Positions 27,468 through 40,114 of a DNA stretch of 64,000 nt are shown one piece after another. The position numbers and the translations under genes were made by a program. The notes under the pieces are model-generated. The model was not told the DNA's origin, made no database searches, and saw nothing but the letters and a program-made list of their open reading frames with translations. Position 1 is the stretch's first letter, and every line of letters starts with the position of its first letter. Origin of the DNA: Microcystis aeruginosa NIES-4325 (GTDB lineage Bacteria; Cyanobacteriota; Cyanobacteriia; Cyanobacteriales; Microcystaceae); NCBI RefSeq assembly GCF_008974145.1, contig NZ_BJKP01000008.1, positions 62,001 through 126,000 on the forward strand, written 5' to 3'.

Positions 27468-27476
27468 TGTTATAAT
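27468..27476 (+). promoter_or_regulatory. Extended -10 promoter candidate
   Basis: TGTTATAAT is a perfect extended -10 element (TGnTATAAT), 45 nt before the Ycf37-like start codon. There is no good -35 at 17 bp, which extended -10 promoters tolerate. Confidence 0.45.
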
Positions 27477-27520
27477 CTGATTGAATAAGTATAAAAATAT
27501 TGATTGCTTGATCGCTAATT

Positions 27521-28057
27521 ATGGAAGACACCCTGCCGCTTATTTACGTTTCTGGATTGCTAATTTTCGTGATTGGTTTAGGAATTTTTGTCATCGTGCA
27601 AATCGTTAAAACCCGTCGAGTGGAAGGAACCTTTAACAAGCTACAAAAGAAATTGCAAAAAGAGAAAGGTACAGCTAAAGAATACTATGAATTAGGGAGC
27701 CTTTATCTGGATAAAAAACTCTATGTTCAAGCCTTGAGTTTACTGCAAAAGGCTTTAAAAATGTCTGAAGAAGAAAGCATCGAACCAGAAAATCAAGCCC
27801 TAATCTACAATGCGATCGGTTTTTCCTATTTTGCCCAAGAACAATTAGAATTAGCGATTCGTAACTACAAAGAGGCAATTAAACTTTATCCTCAATACTC
27901 GATCGCTCTTAATAATCTTGGCAATGTTTACGAAAAGAAACAAATGGCAAAAAAAGCTCTCGAAACCTACGAAGAAACTCTCAAATTTGATCCTAATAAT
28001 ACCGTAGCGAAAAAGCGCACCGAATCCCTGCGTAAACGCTTTGCTGAATCGAAATAG
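27521..28057 (+). CDS. ycf37: Probable Ycf37-type photosystem I assembly TPR protein
   Basis: A 178-residue protein. One N-terminal membrane helix (residues 5-28) is followed by a basic linker (KTRRVEGTFNKLQKKLQKEKG) and three TPR units (AKEYYELGSLYLDKK, NAIGFSYFAQEQLELAI, NNLGNVYEKKQMAKKAL). Size, single anchor and TPR count match cyanobacterial Ycf37, which helps assemble or stabilise photosystem I. The family name is from pattern recognition without alignment. The gene stands alone and is convergent with the SLC13-type transporter. Confidence 0.75.
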   Translation: MEDTLPLIYVSGLLIFVIGLGIFVIVQIVKTRRVEGTFNKLQKKLQKEKGTAKEYYELGSLYLDKKLYVQALSLLQKALKMSEEESIEPENQALIYNAIGFSYFAQEQLELAIRNYKEAIKLYPQYSIALNNLGNVYEKKQMAKKALETYEETLKFDPNNTVAKKRTESLRKRFAESK

Positions 28058-28083
28058 TTTTGACTAATGATCAAATTCTTTTT

Positions 28084-28108
28084 AGAGATCGAAGAATCTT
28101 CGATCTCT
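28084..28108. terminator. Shared hairpin terminator
   Basis: AGAGATCGAAGA and TCTTCGATCTCT are perfect 12-bp arms separated by one base, with CTTTATTT following on the plus strand and AAAAAG before. The position between the convergent ycf37-like and transporter genes fits a bidirectional terminator. Confidence 0.7.
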
Positions 28109-28112
28109 TCCT

Positions 28113-29912
28113 TTATTTCAAGCCATAAAACAAGACAATTAAACTAGGGGTTAAAATCGTCAAAATTAAATTTAGGGGCGCACCCAAACGGGTAAAATCG
28201 AGGAATTTATAGCCGCCGGGGGCATAAACCATAGTGTTAGTTTGATAGCCAATTGGTGTTAGATAACTATTAGAAGCAGCAAAGGTGACAGCATACATAA
28301 AAGCCAAAGGATTTAAACCCAAAGTTTTTGCCACTTCCACGGCGACGGGAATCATTAACACCACGGCGGCGTTATTAGAAAGAATTTCGGTTAAAACTGA
28401 AGTAATTAGATAGAAGAAAACCAATATCCAAAACCCCGAAAGATTGCCGCCGATAGCCACTAAATTATCTGCTAACCATTTAGTCGTTCCTGAGTTATCC
28501 ATGGCAGTACCCAGGGGAATTAAACCCGCTAATAAAAAGATAATATCCCAACGAATGGAACCATAGACTTCCCCCGGTTTTAGACAGCCAGTAATTACCA
28601 TTAAAACCACTCCGACTAAACTGGTGACGAGAATCGGTTGAATATCAAAAGCGGCAATAATAATCACCGACAAAGTAATCATTAAAGCAATAATGCCTTT
28701 ATCCTGTCGCAATGATTCGATCTCTTTCTCTTCTAAAACTAATAATTCTCGCGTGGTTTGTAAACCAATAAAACTCTGTTTTGGTCCCTGAACTAAGAGC
28801 AAATCACCAAATTTTAAAGGAATTTTGCCTAATCTTCCTTGCAGTAATTCCGAACCACGTCTAATCGCTAGAACCGTTGCATTATAACGCTGGCGGAATT
28901 TCAAATCTTTTAAAGTTGTCCCAATTAAACGGGAATTAGAGAGAATCAAAACCTCGGCTAATTTTTCCTCACCTGTAGTAATTGCCGATTCAATATCTCC
29001 TTTCTGAAATTTGAGATCGGCAAAAATTTCTAATCCCCGTTCATCTTTAATCTTTAATAGTTCTTCCCGACTACTGTGAACGATTAAAATATCGCCAGCA
29101 TTGAGAACTTTATCGGCTAAAGGTTGCGGTAAATGTACCTTATTTCTGATTAATTCCAACACATCAAAATCAAACTTTCTTTGTAGTCCACTTTCCGATA
29201 AAGTTTGACCGATAAGATTAGAACGAGGGCTAATAATTACCTCACTCAGATATACTTTAGAACCATAATCATCGTCTAAAAATTCCCCCGTGGAAGATTT
29301 GCGATCGGGTAGTAATTTTGGGGCAAAAATTGTTAAATAAATCAAACCTGCTAAAAAAGTTACTACTCCTAAAGCAGTGAACTGAAATAAGCTAAATTGC
29401 CCATAACCCAGCTTGGCAGAAATACCACTAGCGAGAATGTTAGTAGAAGTTCCCACCACTGTAATCATCCCCGCTAAAACCGTGGCGTAGGAAAGGGGAA
29501 TTAATAACTTAGAAGGAGAAATTTTTTGTTTTTTACACCAATCTTCAACGATGGGTAAAAAGATCGCCACCACTGCCGTGTTATTAATAAAAGCACTAAT
29601 TGGCCCCACTAATGCTCCTAGTACAAACACCTGTTGGTGGGGACTTTTGCCCCCCCAAACCAGCAAGCGATCTCGAACTACTTGAATCACTCCCGTGCGG
29701 GTAATTCCGGCACTAAGCACAAACATCGCCATCACCGTCACCGTGGCAGAATTACTAAATCCGGCGATACCTTCTTCGGGAGTCACTAAACCCAAAAGAA
29801 TCAGGACAATCGCCACGGATAAAGCGGTTAAATCTACCGGTAGCCATTCCGCCACGAAAGCGACTAAAGCCACGACTAAAACCGTTAAAGTCAGAATAAT
29901 TGGTGTTGGCAT
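28113..29912 (-). CDS. SLC13/DASS-family anion transporter with RCK_C domains
   Basis: A 599-residue inner-membrane transporter. Membrane helices occupy about 5-190 and 400-599, and two TrkA_C/RCK_C regulatory domains sit between them (EVIISPRSNLIGQTLSES, EVLILSNSRLIGTTLKDL). DASS motifs such as AFINNTAVVAIFLPIV and EILSNNAAVVLMIPVA are the paired substrate-site loops. Homologues carry sulfate or other divalent anions with sodium. It follows the Ca-ATPase-like gene after only 4 nt on the same strand and is probably cotranscribed with it. Confidence 0.85.
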   Translation of the reverse strand: MPTPIILTLTVLVVALVAFVAEWLPVDLTALSVAIVLILLGLVTPEEGIAGFSNSATVTVMAMFVLSAGITRTGVIQVVRDRLLVWGGKSPHQQVFVLGALVGPISAFINNTAVVAIFLPIVEDWCKKQKISPSKLLIPLSYATVLAGMITVVGTSTNILASGISAKLGYGQFSLFQFTALGVVTFLAGLIYLTIFAPKLLPDRKSSTGEFLDDDYGSKVYLSEVIISPRSNLIGQTLSESGLQRKFDFDVLELIRNKVHLPQPLADKVLNAGDILIVHSSREELLKIKDERGLEIFADLKFQKGDIESAITTGEEKLAEVLILSNSRLIGTTLKDLKFRQRYNATVLAIRRGSELLQGRLGKIPLKFGDLLLVQGPKQSFIGLQTTRELLVLEEKEIESLRQDKGIIALMITLSVIIIAAFDIQPILVTSLVGVVLMVITGCLKPGEVYGSIRWDIIFLLAGLIPLGTAMDNSGTTKWLADNLVAIGGNLSGFWILVFFYLITSVLTEILSNNAAVVLMIPVAVEVAKTLGLNPLAFMYAVTFAASNSYLTPIGYQTNTMVYAPGGYKFLDFTRLGAPLNLILTILTPSLIVLFYGLK

Positions 29913-29916
29913 TGAT

Positions 29917-32697
29917 TTATTTTTTCGTCATGAACCAGCGAATAAATAACTTCTCCAACTCGATCCAAACAAACATTAAGGTACTAAATCCAAAACAGAT
30001 TAATAATTCCGTGCCACTAATCCATTGAGTACCGAAGAAGTTTTGTAGAGGAGGAGCATAAATTAACAACAATTGTAGGATCGTTGTCAAGCCCACGGCG
30101 GCAATAATGTAAGGATTAGAGAAGGGATTCATTTGCACAGCTAACTGGGTATGGGAACGTACCGCTAAAGCATGACCCATTTGTGCTAAACAGAGGGTAG
30201 TAAATACCATGGTTTTCCAACGTCCGGGATCTCCGATTTCGGGGGTTGCCTGAGTATATTGGTAAGCCCAGTACATCATAACAATGGTGAGAATGGCAAA
30301 GACGATGCCGATGCGAATCATATACCAACCCAACCCGCGAGCAAAAATGCTTTCCCGGGGGCTAAAAGGTGGACGTTTCATCACATTAGGTTCGGCGGGT
30401 TCCATTGCCAGAGCAAGAGCCGGTAAACCGTCGGTGACAAGGTTCATCCAGAGGATTTGCAAGGGAGAAAGGGGTACACCGCCTAAACCTAGCAGCGGAG
30501 CCGCTGCAATGGTTAAAACCTCGCCAATATTACTGCCGAGAATGTATTTAATAAAGCGCCGAATGTTACTGTAAACCACGCGCCCCTCTTCGGTGGCAGC
30601 GACGATGGTGGCAAAATTATCATCCAGCAAAATCATATCACTGGCTTCTTTGCTGACATCGGTTCCCGTAATCCCCATGGCGATACCGATATCCGCTTGT
30701 TTTAGTGCCGGAGCATCATTGACTCCATCCCCTGTCATGGCAACAAATTTGCCCCGTTTTTGCAAAGCTTGGACGATTCTAAGCTTGTGTTCGGGAGAAA
30801 CACGAGCATAGACGCTCACACCATCTACCTCTCCCTCTAGGTCATTCTGAGACATTTTTTCTAATTCTTTTCCCGTGATTACCCGATCCCCGGCAGCAGC
30901 AATGCCTAATTCAATGGCAATCGCCTTGGCGGTTAGTTGGTGATCTCCGGTAATCATAATCGGACGAATTCCCGCTTGACGACAGAGGGCAACCGCTTCT
31001 TTAACTTCTTTTCGGGGCGCATCGAGCATTCCCACCAATCCCAACCAAACCAGGGATTGTTCCTCACTATCTTCGCTTTCCGCTTCTGGCACTTCTGTCA
31101 TCGGTTTATAGGAAAAACCTAAGACTCGTAGGCCATTACCCGCCATTTCGTCATTTTGTGCCAAAATACGGCTTCTTTGTTCATCTGTTAGGGGTTGACT
31201 TTCTGCGCCAACTTGGATCAGAGAACAGCGTTCGAGAATTAATTCCGGTGAGCCTTTGGTAAACATTAAATAGGCAGAATCCCCCAAACCTAACTGGGCA
31301 TTCTCACAGATTACTGACATTCTCTTTCTTTCGGAAGAAAAGGGAAATTCCCCTAAACGAGGGCTTTTTGGTTCCAATGCTTCCCGATATAGTCCTCCTT
31401 TACCCGCTAAAGTCAGTAAAGCTCCCTCGGTGGGATCGCCTAAAATTAACCATTCTTGAGCTTGATTCTGCAAAAGTGCATCATTACACAGCACACAAGC
31501 TGTTAAAATTGCCTGTAGTTCGGGATCACTTTCACTAGCACCACTAAACTCACCGATGGGTGCGTAACCTTCCCCCGTGACGGTAATGACATGGTGGGAA
31601 GTATTGACTTTCTGCACCACCATTTTATTTTGAGTTAAAGTTCCGGTTTTATCGGAGCAAATCGTCGTTACCGAGCCTAAGGTTTCCACTGCCGGCAATT
31701 TACGGATTAAAGCTTGTCTTCTCACCATTCTTTGGGTTCCAATTGCCAAAGTCACCGTTACCACTGCCGGTAAACCTTCGGGAACAACGGCCACAGCCAT
31801 ACTGAGGGAAGTTTCGAGGAATGATTCAAAAAACTGCCAACCAAAGCGAATTACGCCCCCAAGCACGACTAGAGCCACCAAAGCTAGGGAACTACTCACT
31901 AAAACGTTACCTAACTGCGACATTCGCTGCTGTAGGGGTGTGGGTTCACTTTCTACTCCTTGCAACATGGCGGCGATTTTACCGATTTCTGTATCCATTC
32001 CCGTCTTGGTAATCGCCACTTTCCCCCGTCCTTGTACTACTTCCGTACCCTGATAGACGAGGTTAATGCGATCGCCTAAAGAGGCATCTTCCGGTAAAAC
32101 CTTCTGTGCTTGTTTATTCACCGATTCCGCTTCACCCGTGAGGGCAGCCTCCCGGATTTGCAGGTTTTGTGCTTCTAATAATCTGCCATCGGCGGCAATT
32201 TGTACCCCCGCTTCCAGTAACATGATATCCCCGGGTACAAGTTCCTTGGCTGCCACTTCAAAGGTGCTACCATTGCGAATAACCCGGACTTTGGGCGAGG
32301 ATAACTGTTTAAGGGCGGCTAAAGCCTTTTCTGCCCGACTTTCCTGTAAATATCCTAAAATACCGTTTAAAATAACAATCGTAAAAATAGCGATTGCGTC
32401 TTTGGGAAATTCCGCTTTTTTCAAGTCTAAAACCGCCGAAACCACCGCCACGGCAATCAGCATCACTAACATAATGTTAGTAAACTGTTCCCAGAGAATC
32501 ATTAACGGGCTACGTCCCCCCGTTTCCTTTAGTTCATTTAAACCGAAAATATCTTTTCTTTTAACAATTTCGGCCTCGTTTAAGCCAGTTTCCCCATTGG
32601 TTCTCAGGATTTCTAGGGTTTGTTCGCCAGTTAAATTATGCCAAGCACGATTATTCTCTATCTCCGAGACTTGGGGGGACGTAGTGGGAAAAGTCAT
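29917..32697 (-). CDS. pacL: P-type Ca2+-ATPase (PacL/SERCA-like)
   Basis: A 926-residue P2-type cation pump. The actuator TGEAESV, phosphorylation motif [12 protein letters not shown], nucleotide-binding FTKGSPE, hinge [18 protein letters not shown] and about ten membrane segments are all present. PEGLPA in helix 4 and the [16 protein letters not shown] helix 6 region fit calcium-type pumps (PacL in Synechococcus). An N-terminal cation-ATPase domain precedes helix 1. The gene leads a likely two-gene operon with the SLC13-type transporter. Confidence 0.88.
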   Translation of the reverse strand: MTFPTTSPQVSEIENNRAWHNLTGEQTLEILRTNGETGLNEAEIVKRKDIFGLNELKETGGRSPLMILWEQFTNIMLVMLIAVAVVSAVLDLKKAEFPKDAIAIFTIVILNGILGYLQESRAEKALAALKQLSSPKVRVIRNGSTFEVAAKELVPGDIMLLEAGVQIAADGRLLEAQNLQIREAALTGEAESVNKQAQKVLPEDASLGDRINLVYQGTEVVQGRGKVAITKTGMDTEIGKIAAMLQGVESEPTPLQQRMSQLGNVLVSSSLALVALVVLGGVIRFGWQFFESFLETSLSMAVAVVPEGLPAVVTVTLAIGTQRMVRRQALIRKLPAVETLGSVTTICSDKTGTLTQNKMVVQKVNTSHHVITVTGEGYAPIGEFSGASESDPELQAILTACVLCNDALLQNQAQEWLILGDPTEGALLTLAGKGGLYREALEPKSPRLGEFPFSSERKRMSVICENAQLGLGDSAYLMFTKGSPELILERCSLIQVGAESQPLTDEQRSRILAQNDEMAGNGLRVLGFSYKPMTEVPEAESEDSEEQSLVWLGLVGMLDAPRKEVKEAVALCRQAGIRPIMITGDHQLTAKAIAIELGIAAAGDRVITGKELEKMSQNDLEGEVDGVSVYARVSPEHKLRIVQALQKRGKFVAMTGDGVNDAPALKQADIGIAMGITGTDVSKEASDMILLDDNFATIVAATEEGRVVYSNIRRFIKYILGSNIGEVLTIAAAPLLGLGGVPLSPLQILWMNLVTDGLPALALAMEPAEPNVMKRPPFSPRESIFARGLGWYMIRIGIVFAILTIVMMYWAYQYTQATPEIGDPGRWKTMVFTTLCLAQMGHALAVRSHTQLAVQMNPFSNPYIIAAVGLTTILQLLLIYAPPLQNFFGTQWISGTELLICFGFSTLMFVWIELEKLFIRWFMTKK

Positions 32698-34511
<1,814 letters not shown>

Positions 34512-34616
34512 TTCTCTGGCTAGGGACTAATGACGAAAATGGCCTTGAGTGAGACAATGCTATATCATTAGCCACAGTTCGCCGTTAATCTAAGTCAATC
34601 ATTCCGCCCCAGCAGA

Positions 34617-35549
34617 ATGCTCCAATTGCCAAAACCGACCCACCCCACCAAACCCCTCGTCTCCCTTGCGGAGTCCTACGAACTCTGTCGCCGGATTACA
34701 GAGAAGTATTCCAAAACGTTTTATCTCGGTACTCTCCTGATGCCGAAAGCAAAACGTCAAGCGATCTGGGCAATTTATGTCTGGTGTCGTCGTACCGATG
34801 AACTGGTCGATGGACCCCAAGCCCGGTTAACTACCTCTGAAACCCTAGATTTATGGGAAAAACAGCTAGAAACCGTCTTTTCTGGCGTTGCCCTTGAGGA
34901 TGCCGATGTCGCTCTCGTGGATACTCTAGAAAAGTTCCCCATGGATATCCAACCCTTTCGGGATATGATCGCTGGGCAACAGATGGATCTCTATCGCAGT
35001 CGTTATCAAACCTTTGATGAACTAAAACTGTACTGCTATCGGGTGGCGGGAACGGTGGGGTTAATGTCCAGCGCGGTCTTAGGATTGGAAGATGGCGATC
35101 GCTCAGCCCCTTGGCGACGCAATCAGAGCGTCTATATTCCCCAAGAAGAGGCGATCGATCTCGGTATTGCCAATCAATTAACCAATATTTTGCGGGATGT
35201 GGGGGAAGATGTCCATCGTGGGCGGATTTATCTACCTTTAGAGGATTTAGAGCGTTTTAACTACAGCGAAGACGATTTACTCAAAGGGGTTAATGATGAC
35301 CGTTGGAAGGCGTTAATGCGCTTCCAAATTGAGCGGGCCCGTTATTACTACGATTCCGCCGAAAGGGGGATTCGCGCCCTTAATCCCGATTCCCGTTGGC
35401 CGGTTTGGGCGGCTTTACTGCTTTATCAAGGCATTTTAGACGTAATTGAAGCAAATAACTACGAGGTCTTCGCCCGTCGTGCCTTCGTGCCTTTACCCAA
35501 GAAAATGCTCTACTTACCTGTGGCTTGGCTGCGATCGCAAGCGTTATAA
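34617..35549 (+). CDS. crtB: Phytoene synthase
   Basis: A 310-residue squalene/phytoene synthase that condenses two GGPP molecules to phytoene. The two Asp-rich motifs are present (RRTDELVDG and NILRDVGEDVHRGR), plus YCYRVAGTVGLM and the C-terminal LLLYQGILDVIEANNY. It likely shares a transcript with crtP, feeding its product to that enzyme. The Shine-Dalgarno sequence is weak. Confidence 0.96.
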   Translation: MLQLPKPTHPTKPLVSLAESYELCRRITEKYSKTFYLGTLLMPKAKRQAIWAIYVWCRRTDELVDGPQARLTTSETLDLWEKQLETVFSGVALEDADVALVDTLEKFPMDIQPFRDMIAGQQMDLYRSRYQTFDELKLYCYRVAGTVGLMSSAVLGLEDGDRSAPWRRNQSVYIPQEEAIDLGIANQLTNILRDVGEDVHRGRIYLPLEDLERFNYSEDDLLKGVNDDRWKALMRFQIERARYYYDSAERGIRALNPDSRWPVWAALLLYQGILDVIEANNYEVFARRAFVPLPKKMLYLPVAWLRSQAL

Positions 35550-35555
35550 AAATGC

Positions 35556-35588
35556 GACGGGTTTTGTCGTTTACCGACTCCACCCGTC
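35556..35588. terminator. Weak inverted repeat after crtB
   Basis: GACGGGT and ACCCGTC form a 7-bp stem with a 19-nt loop between the convergent ends of crtB and the following unknown gene. A T6 run occurs about 25 nt later. Confidence 0.35.
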
Positions 35589-35612
35589 AAATCTTACCCA
35601 GGTTTGGCTTTT

Positions 35613-35951
35613 TTAGCGCGATTTAGGAGTCACCCACCAGAAAGGTCCAGTTTCCGTGCAGGGAACATCTTGATCGGTTTCGTAAACCACAAGACCATCT
35701 TGCCGATCCAAAACCAAGGCCTCCCCTAGACGGACGTAGGAGATAAACGGGCCGAGATAGCGGACAACAGGCTCATCGCTACAGCCCGGCAACACCTGAT
35801 CGTTAAAATACTCCCACCCCACATCCTCGACGCTTTCATAGTAGCGGATGCTGAGATCATCGATCGCTTTACCCGGAAAACGTTCTCGGATAGCTGACCG
35901 GAGAAATTCTGGCAGCGGTCGATCGGGCGATAATAATGTGGCAGATTTCAT
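35613..35951 (-). CDS. Conserved-looking unknown protein
   Basis: A 112-residue acidic protein starting MKSATLLSPDRPLPEF. An open reading frame continues 90 nt upstream but without a good start. Features are an N-terminal helix with FLRSAIRERFPGKAIDD, then a beta-rich stretch (VVRYLGPFISYVRLGEALVLD, GLVVYETDQDVP) ending PFWWVTPKSR. No signal or membrane segment is present and the family was not recognised. It is convergent with crtB. Confidence 0.65.
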   Translation of the reverse strand: MKSATLLSPDRPLPEFLRSAIRERFPGKAIDDLSIRYYESVEDVGWEYFNDQVLPGCSDEPVVRYLGPFISYVRLGEALVLDRQDGLVVYETDQDVPCTETGPFWWVTPKSR

Positions 35952-36346
35952 GGCTTTTCCCCCTAAAACTAAAGGAAGCGGGAAACTCTGACAAATGCCG
36001 TCCCGATCGGGACTATTGGCTTCCGCTCCCCACCCCGCCAATTTTTTACTAGGGATGGGATCTGGCGCAGGGAATCCCCTTGTCTTTATTGTAACAAATT
36101 TCTCCGCAAAGGTTCAGGGCGATACCGTGAGAACAGTTTTTCTTGATTTTTCGTTACAAAGATTGACAAATTTATCCTTTTATTTTAGTGATAATAATAA
36201 GTACCCGGCGACAAGCCAGAACAAATAGTGGCAATAGGGAAAGACGGACGAGGCCCGGACCAACTAACTGGCAATAATGATAGCGAGAAAAGAAGTGGTT
36301 TAGTAGTGCCGAATTCTCGTTCCCCATCATTTAGGAGGTAGGAAAG
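35952..36346. other. Divergent intergenic region
   Basis: This 395-bp gap lies between two divergent small genes. A reading frame of 77 codons (35995-36228) is open but low in coding character and is rejected. A promoter candidate for the right-hand gene is listed separately. No repeat or RNA fold was recognised. Confidence 0.5.
36163..36191 (+). promoter_or_regulatory. Promoter candidate for the small gene at 36347
   Basis: TTGACA at 36163-36168 is followed after 17 bp by TAGTGA (36186-36191). The -35 is perfect; the -10 is moderate. It would give a leader of about 150 nt. Confidence 0.45.
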
Positions 36347-36589
36347 ATGACAATTTATGTCACCCGCGAGGGAGATAAACTGGTGGCCGATTCCCCAATG
36401 GAATTGGTAGAAAAATTACAACAATGTCAGGGTAGAATGACGGAAACAAGACAGGAATTCATGACTCGGATGGCTGCACAGATGGTAGCCAGCCAAGGCG
36501 TTACTGTTCCTATAACCGATCCGGAGAATTTTATCGCCGAGTTAATCCACAACGATTTTCTGTGTGTGGTGGACAGTATTGATGGCTAA
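36347..36589 (+). CDS. Small unknown soluble protein
   Basis: An 80-residue protein with a strong Shine-Dalgarno (GGAGG, 8 nt before the ATG). The start MTIYVTREGDKLVADSPMELVEKLQ suggests a beta hairpin then helix, and the centre is Met/Gln-rich (MTETRQEFMTRMAAQMV). No membrane segment. The good ribosome site and codon use support a real gene of unknown function. Confidence 0.65.
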   Translation: MTIYVTREGDKLVADSPMELVEKLQQCQGRMTETRQEFMTRMAAQMVASQGVTVPITDPENFIAELIHNDFLCVVDSIDG

Positions 36590-36649
36590 AAGTCGGCCGG
36601 GGAATTGGCGGCAAAACTTCGCCCCCAGGGTTCCTAATACTCAACCCCG

Positions 36650-37342
36650 CTACCCTAGGTCAAAAAGCAAAATTTCCGAGTCTTCTAGGGATTGAATAGC
36701 TAAAGAAGTTTCCTCGCTAATTGCCGCTCCATCCCCCGCTCGTAAATGCACGCCATTTAGGGTTATTTGCCCTCTAGCCACCTGTAACCAGCCATAACGA
36801 CCAGGTACTAAGGAATGGGTGAGGGACTGGCCTAGTGGCAAGATTCCTGCGTAGAGATTAACATCTTGATGGACTTTAACCGCATTACCGGCACCGGTGG
36901 GAGAGGCGATTAATTGTAAGGTATGGGGAGAAAATGCGATCGCTTTTTGTTCATAACTGGGTTCTAGATTTTTTTGGTCGGGAATAATCCAAATTTGCAG
37001 AAGATGGAGTGGATTAGTGGCAGAATGATTAAATTCACTGTGTTTTATCCCCGTTCCCGCGCTCATCCGTTGAATTTCACCGTGTCGAATCACGGAACCC
37101 GTGCCGAGACTGTCTTGGTGTTCTAGTTCTCCCTGCAAAACATAGGTTAAAATCTCCATATCGTGGTGTCCGTGGGTGTGAAATCCTTTTCCCCCAATCA
37201 CTTTATCCTCGTTAATAACTCTGAGACTCCTAAAATTAATCTGTTGGGGATCATAATATTGGGCAAAAGAAAAAGTATGATAGGTATCTAACCAACCATA
37301 GTTAGCGTGGCCTCTTTCCTCAGCTTTGCGTATATTAATCAT
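36650..37342 (-). CDS. Pirin-family bicupin (quercetinase-like)
   Basis: A 230-residue protein with the pirin N-terminal cupin. Metal ligands are visible in GFHTHGHHDMEILTYVLQGE (HxH and Glu) and in GTGIKHSEFN. The second cupin is shorter, as in YhhW-type proteins that show quercetin 2,3-dioxygenase activity in vitro. The physiological role is unknown. It begins MINIRKAEERGHANYGW, the usual family start. Confidence 0.9.
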   Translation of the reverse strand: MINIRKAEERGHANYGWLDTYHTFSFAQYYDPQQINFRSLRVINEDKVIGGKGFHTHGHHDMEILTYVLQGELEHQDSLGTGSVIRHGEIQRMSAGTGIKHSEFNHSATNPLHLLQIWIIPDQKNLEPSYEQKAIAFSPHTLQLIASPTGAGNAVKVHQDVNLYAGILPLGQSLTHSLVPGRYGWLQVARGQITLNGVHLRAGDGAAISEETSLAIQSLEDSEILLFDLG

Positions 37343-37508
37343 CAGTTTTCCTCTTTTTTATCTCTATATTCCTAGTCTATCTAATAAGTGTTCGTTGTCG
37401 ATACGATGCACAATTACTATTCATATCTTGATTCAGCAAAGCCGAAAAACTTTCAGTCTTGAGATAATATAAGGTCGATGTGTGATAACTGATAATTGCT
37501 CGCTGAAT

Positions 37509-39944
37509 TTAACTTCTTAAAGAAACTTGGAACTGTTTAACTAAAGCTTCTCGCACTTTTGTCATTAAGGGTTCCACATCTTCATCGGTTAAAGTTCGAT
37601 CGCTGGCACGATAGACTAAACTAAAGGCCAAACTACAATGATTTTCTGGCACATTCTGCCCCTGATAGCGATCGAATAATTCGACTTTTTCTAAGAGATT
37701 GCCCCCTGCATTTTTGATAGTTTTTGTCAATCTATCTACGGGTATATCTGTGGAAACAAAGAAAGCTATATCTCGCGCTGCCCCCGGATAGGTAGAATAG
37801 ACCTGTAAACGTGGGGTAATTTTGGCACTATCCCTAAGAGTTGCTAACAGGATCGGGAACTGGATTTCAAAGGCATAAACTGCCTCAATTAATCCCTTTT
37901 GCTGACGCAATTGCGGGTGTAGTTGACCGAATATACCTAGGCGTTGTTTACCAATCCATAAAGATGCTGTTCGTCCGGGATGAAAACGCGCATCTTCGGC
38001 ATATTTTTCGTAGTTTACCGTCAGCGAAAGGCGATCAAATACTGCTTCTAAAATCCCTTTTGCTTCATACCAAGTCATGGCTACCTCTTTACCCGATCGC
38101 AGCCAACGTCCAGTAGGGAAGAAATCACCGCCGAAAATACCAGCAATTGCATCGTATTCGTTGATATTATCCGATTCTAAGCGGAAAACTCGCCCGATCT
38201 CGAAGCCATTTAAGGAACCGTTACCCTGAGACTGATTATACTCAAACGCTTCGATTAAACCGTCTAGGAGATTAGTCCGCAAAGCAGAATACTCGACAAA
38301 AAGGGGATTAGCGAGGACAACTTCCGCTAATTCCGGTTTAACTAGGGAATACTGGACTAATTCCGTCAAACCGACTGCTCGAAAAGCTTCCCGTACCCGA
38401 CGCTGTATAGTTTCCTCAAAGGATAATCCTCCGGCTGCGGTTTTTGCCGGCAAAGTATCGACAAAGCGATCATATCCGTACAGTCGCGCTACTTCTTCAA
38501 TTAAGTCAATTTCTCGTTCTAAATCCCGATAACGGTAGTCTGGCACTGTCACAGTCCACAGAACAGGATTTTGCGAGGTTAACTGTAATTCACAGCCTAA
38601 ATTGCCTAAAATCCGTTCCACATCTTCGGCGAGAATTTCACCGATCGCATCATTATCTAGGGTAACTTGACCCAGTAGCTGCTGCAAACGTTCTAAACGC
38701 AATTCGATCGAACGACTGGACTGATCGGCACGATAATCAGCTTTAACCTGACTGCTGACAGTTCCCCCAGCTAACTCTAGAATCAAATCGATCGCCCTTT
38801 GACAAGCATATTCCAAAGCGGCGGGATTAACACCGCGTTCATAGCGTCCGGAAGATTCGCTGCGTAAACCCTGCGCTTTTGAGGAACGACGGATGGCGAT
38901 CGGATCGAATAAAGCCGACTCTAGCACAAGATTAACGGTTTCCTCGTTAACTTCTGTATCTTGACCTCCCATCACCCCCGCTAAAGCTACCGGCTTATTA
39001 TTGGCAGTAATTAATAAATTAAGCTCTTTTAAGCTTCTTTCCTGACCATCAAGGCTAATAATTTTTTCCCCTTCCTCGGCAAAACGGACTCCAATAGTAA
39101 CGGATTTACCTCCGGCAAAACTTTGTAAACGATCGCAATCGAAAGCGTGTAAAGGTTGTCCCCACTCCAAAAGTACATAATTAGTAATATCGACCACATT
39201 ATTGATTGATCGCAATCCAGCAGCCTGTAAACGCTGTTGCAACCATAGCGGAGATGGGCCAATTTTTACCCCCTCGATCACCGTACCAATATAAGCAGGA
39301 CAGGCTGTATTTTCTGATATTTCTAGCGTTAAATCTTTTTTAGGGGAAAATTCCCCTAATTTCACTTTTGGTAGGCTTAATTCTCCTCCTGTCAAAGCCG
39401 CCACTTCTCGCGCAACTCCGATCATACTCAAAGCATCGGCACGGTTAGCGGTGGGAGAAATATCTAAAATCACCTCATCGAGTCCTAAAAGGGGACGAAC
39501 ATCCGTACCTAAAGGGAGATTTTCCTGACTAAAAATGTGGATTCCTTCAGAATCTTTAGTTAATCCTAATTCTGCGAGGGAACAGATCATCCCTTCCGAT
39601 TTTACCCCGCGCAATTTAGCCGGTTTAATCGTTAAATTGATTTTGGCTAAATAAGTTCCCAAAGTAGCCACGGGAACTAGAATATCAGCCCTAGCATTGG
39701 GCGCACCACAGACAATTGTACTAGGATTTTCCTGACCGATATCCACCTGACAGACACTTAATTTATCTGCATTGGGATGGGGTTGGCGATCGATAATTTT
39801 ACCAATAACCACACCCTTTGCCCATTCTCGGCGATCCTCGATCTCTTCCACTTCTATTCCCGCAATTGTCAATAATTCGGCTAATTCTTGGGGAGATTGG
39901 GCTATTTTGACTAATTCTCGTAACCATTTGATCGAAATCCGCAT
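37509..39944 (-). CDS. pheT: Phenylalanyl-tRNA synthetase beta subunit
   Basis: An 811-residue subunit of the alpha2-beta2 enzyme. It has an N-terminal EMAP-like tRNA-binding domain (40-155, with VCQVDIG and IVCGAPNAR), a B3/B4 editing domain ([16 protein letters not shown]) and a B5 domain. A catalytic-like core follows ([22 protein letters not shown]), ending in a ferredoxin-fold anticodon-binding domain ([12 protein letters not shown]). pheS is not adjacent, which is common in cyanobacteria. Confidence 0.96.
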   Translation of the reverse strand: MRISIKWLRELVKIAQSPQELAELLTIAGIEVEEIEDRREWAKGVVIGKIIDRQPHPNADKLSVCQVDIGQENPSTIVCGAPNARADILVPVATLGTYLAKINLTIKPAKLRGVKSEGMICSLAELGLTKDSEGIHIFSQENLPLGTDVRPLLGLDEVILDISPTANRADALSMIGVAREVAALTGGELSLPKVKLGEFSPKKDLTLEISENTACPAYIGTVIEGVKIGPSPLWLQQRLQAAGLRSINNVVDITNYVLLEWGQPLHAFDCDRLQSFAGGKSVTIGVRFAEEGEKIISLDGQERSLKELNLLITANNKPVALAGVMGGQDTEVNEETVNLVLESALFDPIAIRRSSKAQGLRSESSGRYERGVNPAALEYACQRAIDLILELAGGTVSSQVKADYRADQSSRSIELRLERLQQLLGQVTLDNDAIGEILAEDVERILGNLGCELQLTSQNPVLWTVTVPDYRYRDLEREIDLIEEVARLYGYDRFVDTLPAKTAAGGLSFEETIQRRVREAFRAVGLTELVQYSLVKPELAEVVLANPLFVEYSALRTNLLDGLIEAFEYNQSQGNGSLNGFEIGRVFRLESDNINEYDAIAGIFGGDFFPTGRWLRSGKEVAMTWYEAKGILEAVFDRLSLTVNYEKYAEDARFHPGRTASLWIGKQRLGIFGQLHPQLRQQKGLIEAVYAFEIQFPILLATLRDSAKITPRLQVYSTYPGAARDIAFFVSTDIPVDRLTKTIKNAGGNLLEKVELFDRYQGQNVPENHCSLAFSLVYRASDRTLTDEDVEPLMTKVREALVKQFQVSLRS

Positions 39945-40084
39945 CGTTAATTCTTGCTTGCCGTTGGTTCTTAACTATTGTAAACGGGGGGTAGTCACCA
40001 CGACCAGGTTGGCCGGAAAGATCGCTTTCAGGTTTGCTGGGGATACTCATTTTTAAAAGTTGCCTTCAGCCAATTATTATTATA

Positions 40085-40095
40085 GACTATAAGTT
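40085..40095 (+). promoter_or_regulatory. Single C-box operator at the methyltransferase promoter
   Basis: GACTATAAGTT matches the controller-protein half-operator GACT-N3-AGTC at 10 of 11 positions shared with the perfect box at 42516-42526. It overlaps a -10-like TATTATTATAGAC and ends 19 nt before the methyltransferase ATG. That position suits repression of the methyltransferase gene by the controller protein encoded at 42198-42443. Confidence 0.7.
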
Positions 40096-40114
40096 ACATG
40101 GAGTCAGAAAATCG

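Noticed and set aside
35995-36228. A 77-codon frame between the divergent small genes
   Set aside because: It overlaps the opposite-strand upstream region, includes the promoter candidate at 36163, and lacks a ribosome site.
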